Below, one piece after another: positions 63,418 through 64,000 of a DNA stretch of 64,000 nucleotides. This stretch comes from JBCCGL01 sp039029275 (lineage in GTDB: Bacteria > Pseudomonadota > Gammaproteobacteria > JBCCGL01): contig JBCCGL010000002.1 in the NCBI GenBank assembly GCA_039029275.1, forward strand, positions 310,001 to 374,000. The letters run 5' to 3'. Position 1 is the first letter of the stretch. Every line of letters starts with the position of its first letter. The notes under the pieces are model-generated. The model was not told where the DNA came from, ran no database searches, and saw only the letters and a program-made list of their open reading frames with translations. The position numbers were made by a program, and so were the translations under genes.

Positions 63418-63421
63418 GAGC

Positions 63422-63790
63422 CTATTTGTAAAATGGTGAATCTCCTTCTTGAAGTCTTCTCGTTAACTCAACGATGGCATCTTCTTTGGACATGTTTCTC
63501 GCGTTATCTTCTTCACTAAAAAATAGTCGAATTTGGTCGCCTTTGTAACTTAATTCAAACCCGAATTCTTCTAAGGTTATGTCATGATTATACCAATCAT
63601 CATTGATTTCAACGCCTTCTATAGAACCTAAATAAGCTTTAGTTCTATTAAAGTCTCCAAAATATCCGATGCTCCAGCCTTGGTTGTAAGTCGAATCGAA
63701 AACCCATAAGACCGCAAATGCAATAAAGCACACTGGTGCGCCAACCAATAGCAATATTGCGGCGAAAACAACTTTTAATCTAATGCGCAT
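63422..63790 (-). CDS. Hypothetical cassette protein with one membrane helix
   Basis: This 122-residue protein has an N-terminal hydrophobic helix (VVFAAILLLVGAPVCFIAF, about residues 7-25) followed by a soluble part (DITLEEFGFELSYKGDQIRLFF and EDAIVELTRRLQEG). It could be an inner-membrane-anchored or secreted protein. Its ATG is ten bases after attC-1, preceded by AAGGA, and its stop is five bases before attC-2, so it is a complete integron cassette. No family is recognised. Confidence 0.75.
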   Translation of the reverse strand: MRIRLKVVFAAILLLVGAPVCFIAFAVLWVFDSTYNQGWSIGYFGDFNRTKAYLGSIEGVEINDDWYNHDITLEEFGFELSYKGDQIRLFFSEEDNARNMSKEDAIVELTRRLQEGDSPFYK

Positions 63791-63800
63791 TTCCTTATAT

Positions 63801-63881
63801 GCCTAACGCCGCCAACACGGGCGAGCAACTTGTTGCGAGTCCGGTGCGTATTGCGCACTTATGTGCTTGGCCTTGTTAGTT
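63801..63881 (-). repeat. attC recombination site (attC-1)
   Basis: This 81-base imperfect palindrome has outer arms GCCTAAC (63801-63807) and GTTAGTT (63875-63881). On the minus strand it reads AACTAACAAGG...GGCGTTAGGC. It ends the partial cassette gene to the right, whose TGA is eleven bases away. Confidence 0.87.
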
Positions 63882-63891
63882 GCTTGTTTCA

Positions 63892-64000
63892 TCAGTACTT
63901 CAGCCCCGTGTTTTCCACTGAAATTTCAACAAACTGAGCATAACTTGTTGCTTGCTCACTGACAGCGAGAATTCTTTTACCTTGGCGATTTTTGACTTCT
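63892..64000 (-). CDS. Partial cassette gene, 3' end only
   Basis: The last 35 codons of a leftward gene that continues beyond the window. The visible residues read VKNRQGKRILAVSEQATSYA and end VEISVENTGLKY. The TGA is followed directly by attC-1, so this is the 3' end of another integron cassette gene. The family cannot be identified from so short a piece. Confidence 0.6.
   Translation of the reverse strand, partial: EVKNRQGKRILAVSEQATSYAQFVEISVENTGLKY

Overview
The window looks like the chromosome of a marine gammaproteobacterium. Supporting signs are a homodimeric pyruvate dehydrogenase operon whose E3 carries its own lipoyl domain, RmuC, a PA0069-type radical SAM protein, Trm112, MtaB, bifunctional-type ArgA, GlyGly-CTERM-like protein tails, and genes for marine organophosphorus and organosulfur compounds. 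The genus cannot be read from the sequence. No rRNA, tRNA, CRISPR array, transposase or prophage was recognised.

Layout. (1) 202-8111, plus strand: a catabolic cluster with two FAD amine/amino-acid oxidases, the two subunits of a hydantoinase/oxoprolinase-type enzyme, an SDR dehydrogenase and a cysteine-dioxygenase-like cupin. (2) 8168-12441, minus strand: a tightly packed five-gene operon with an Fe-siderophore/corrinoid-type ABC importer, a type 1 copper protein and an ATP-grasp ligase, with a good Fur box upstream. A GNAT gene and an Lrp/AsnC regulator with a second Fur box follow (12764-14400). (3) 14657-18778: housekeeping genes. (4) 18765-24978: a LysR regulator divergent from phnW-phnA-phnY, a complete route from 2-aminoethylphosphonate to acetate and phosphate, followed by an amidase. 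(5) 25219-32472: a giant secreted protein joining a galactose-oxidase-type copper-radical enzyme to a beta-propeller and a diheme cytochrome, then a YtkA-like/MauG-like fusion. A related three-gene locus lies at 43495-47160. (6) 32605-43369: maeB, the pyruvate dehydrogenase operon, an arginine-deiminase-like hydrolase and mtaB. (7) 47201-54341: ubiX, a Lon-substrate-binding-domain protein, argA, a double Deg-type protease, a UbiH-type hydroxylase and a HlyU-family protein. (8) 54352-57188, minus strand: a four-gene set of uncertain role. (9) 57410-62014: a DddP-like M24 enzyme, a DmdB-like CoA ligase and a choline-sulfatase. (10) 62600-64000: the end of an integron cassette array on the minus strand, with three clear attC sites. 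The integrase would lie to the right, outside the window.

The most unusual items are: the copper-radical-oxidase/cytochrome fusion with its MauG-like partner and the second related locus; an integron cassette encoding a miniature EF-Ts-like protein interrupted by an in-frame TAA; the Fur-controlled importer operon that includes a cupredoxin and an ATP-grasp ligase; and the DddP-like/CoA-ligase/sulfatase cluster. Functions were assigned by reading motifs and recalling families. No database search was run.
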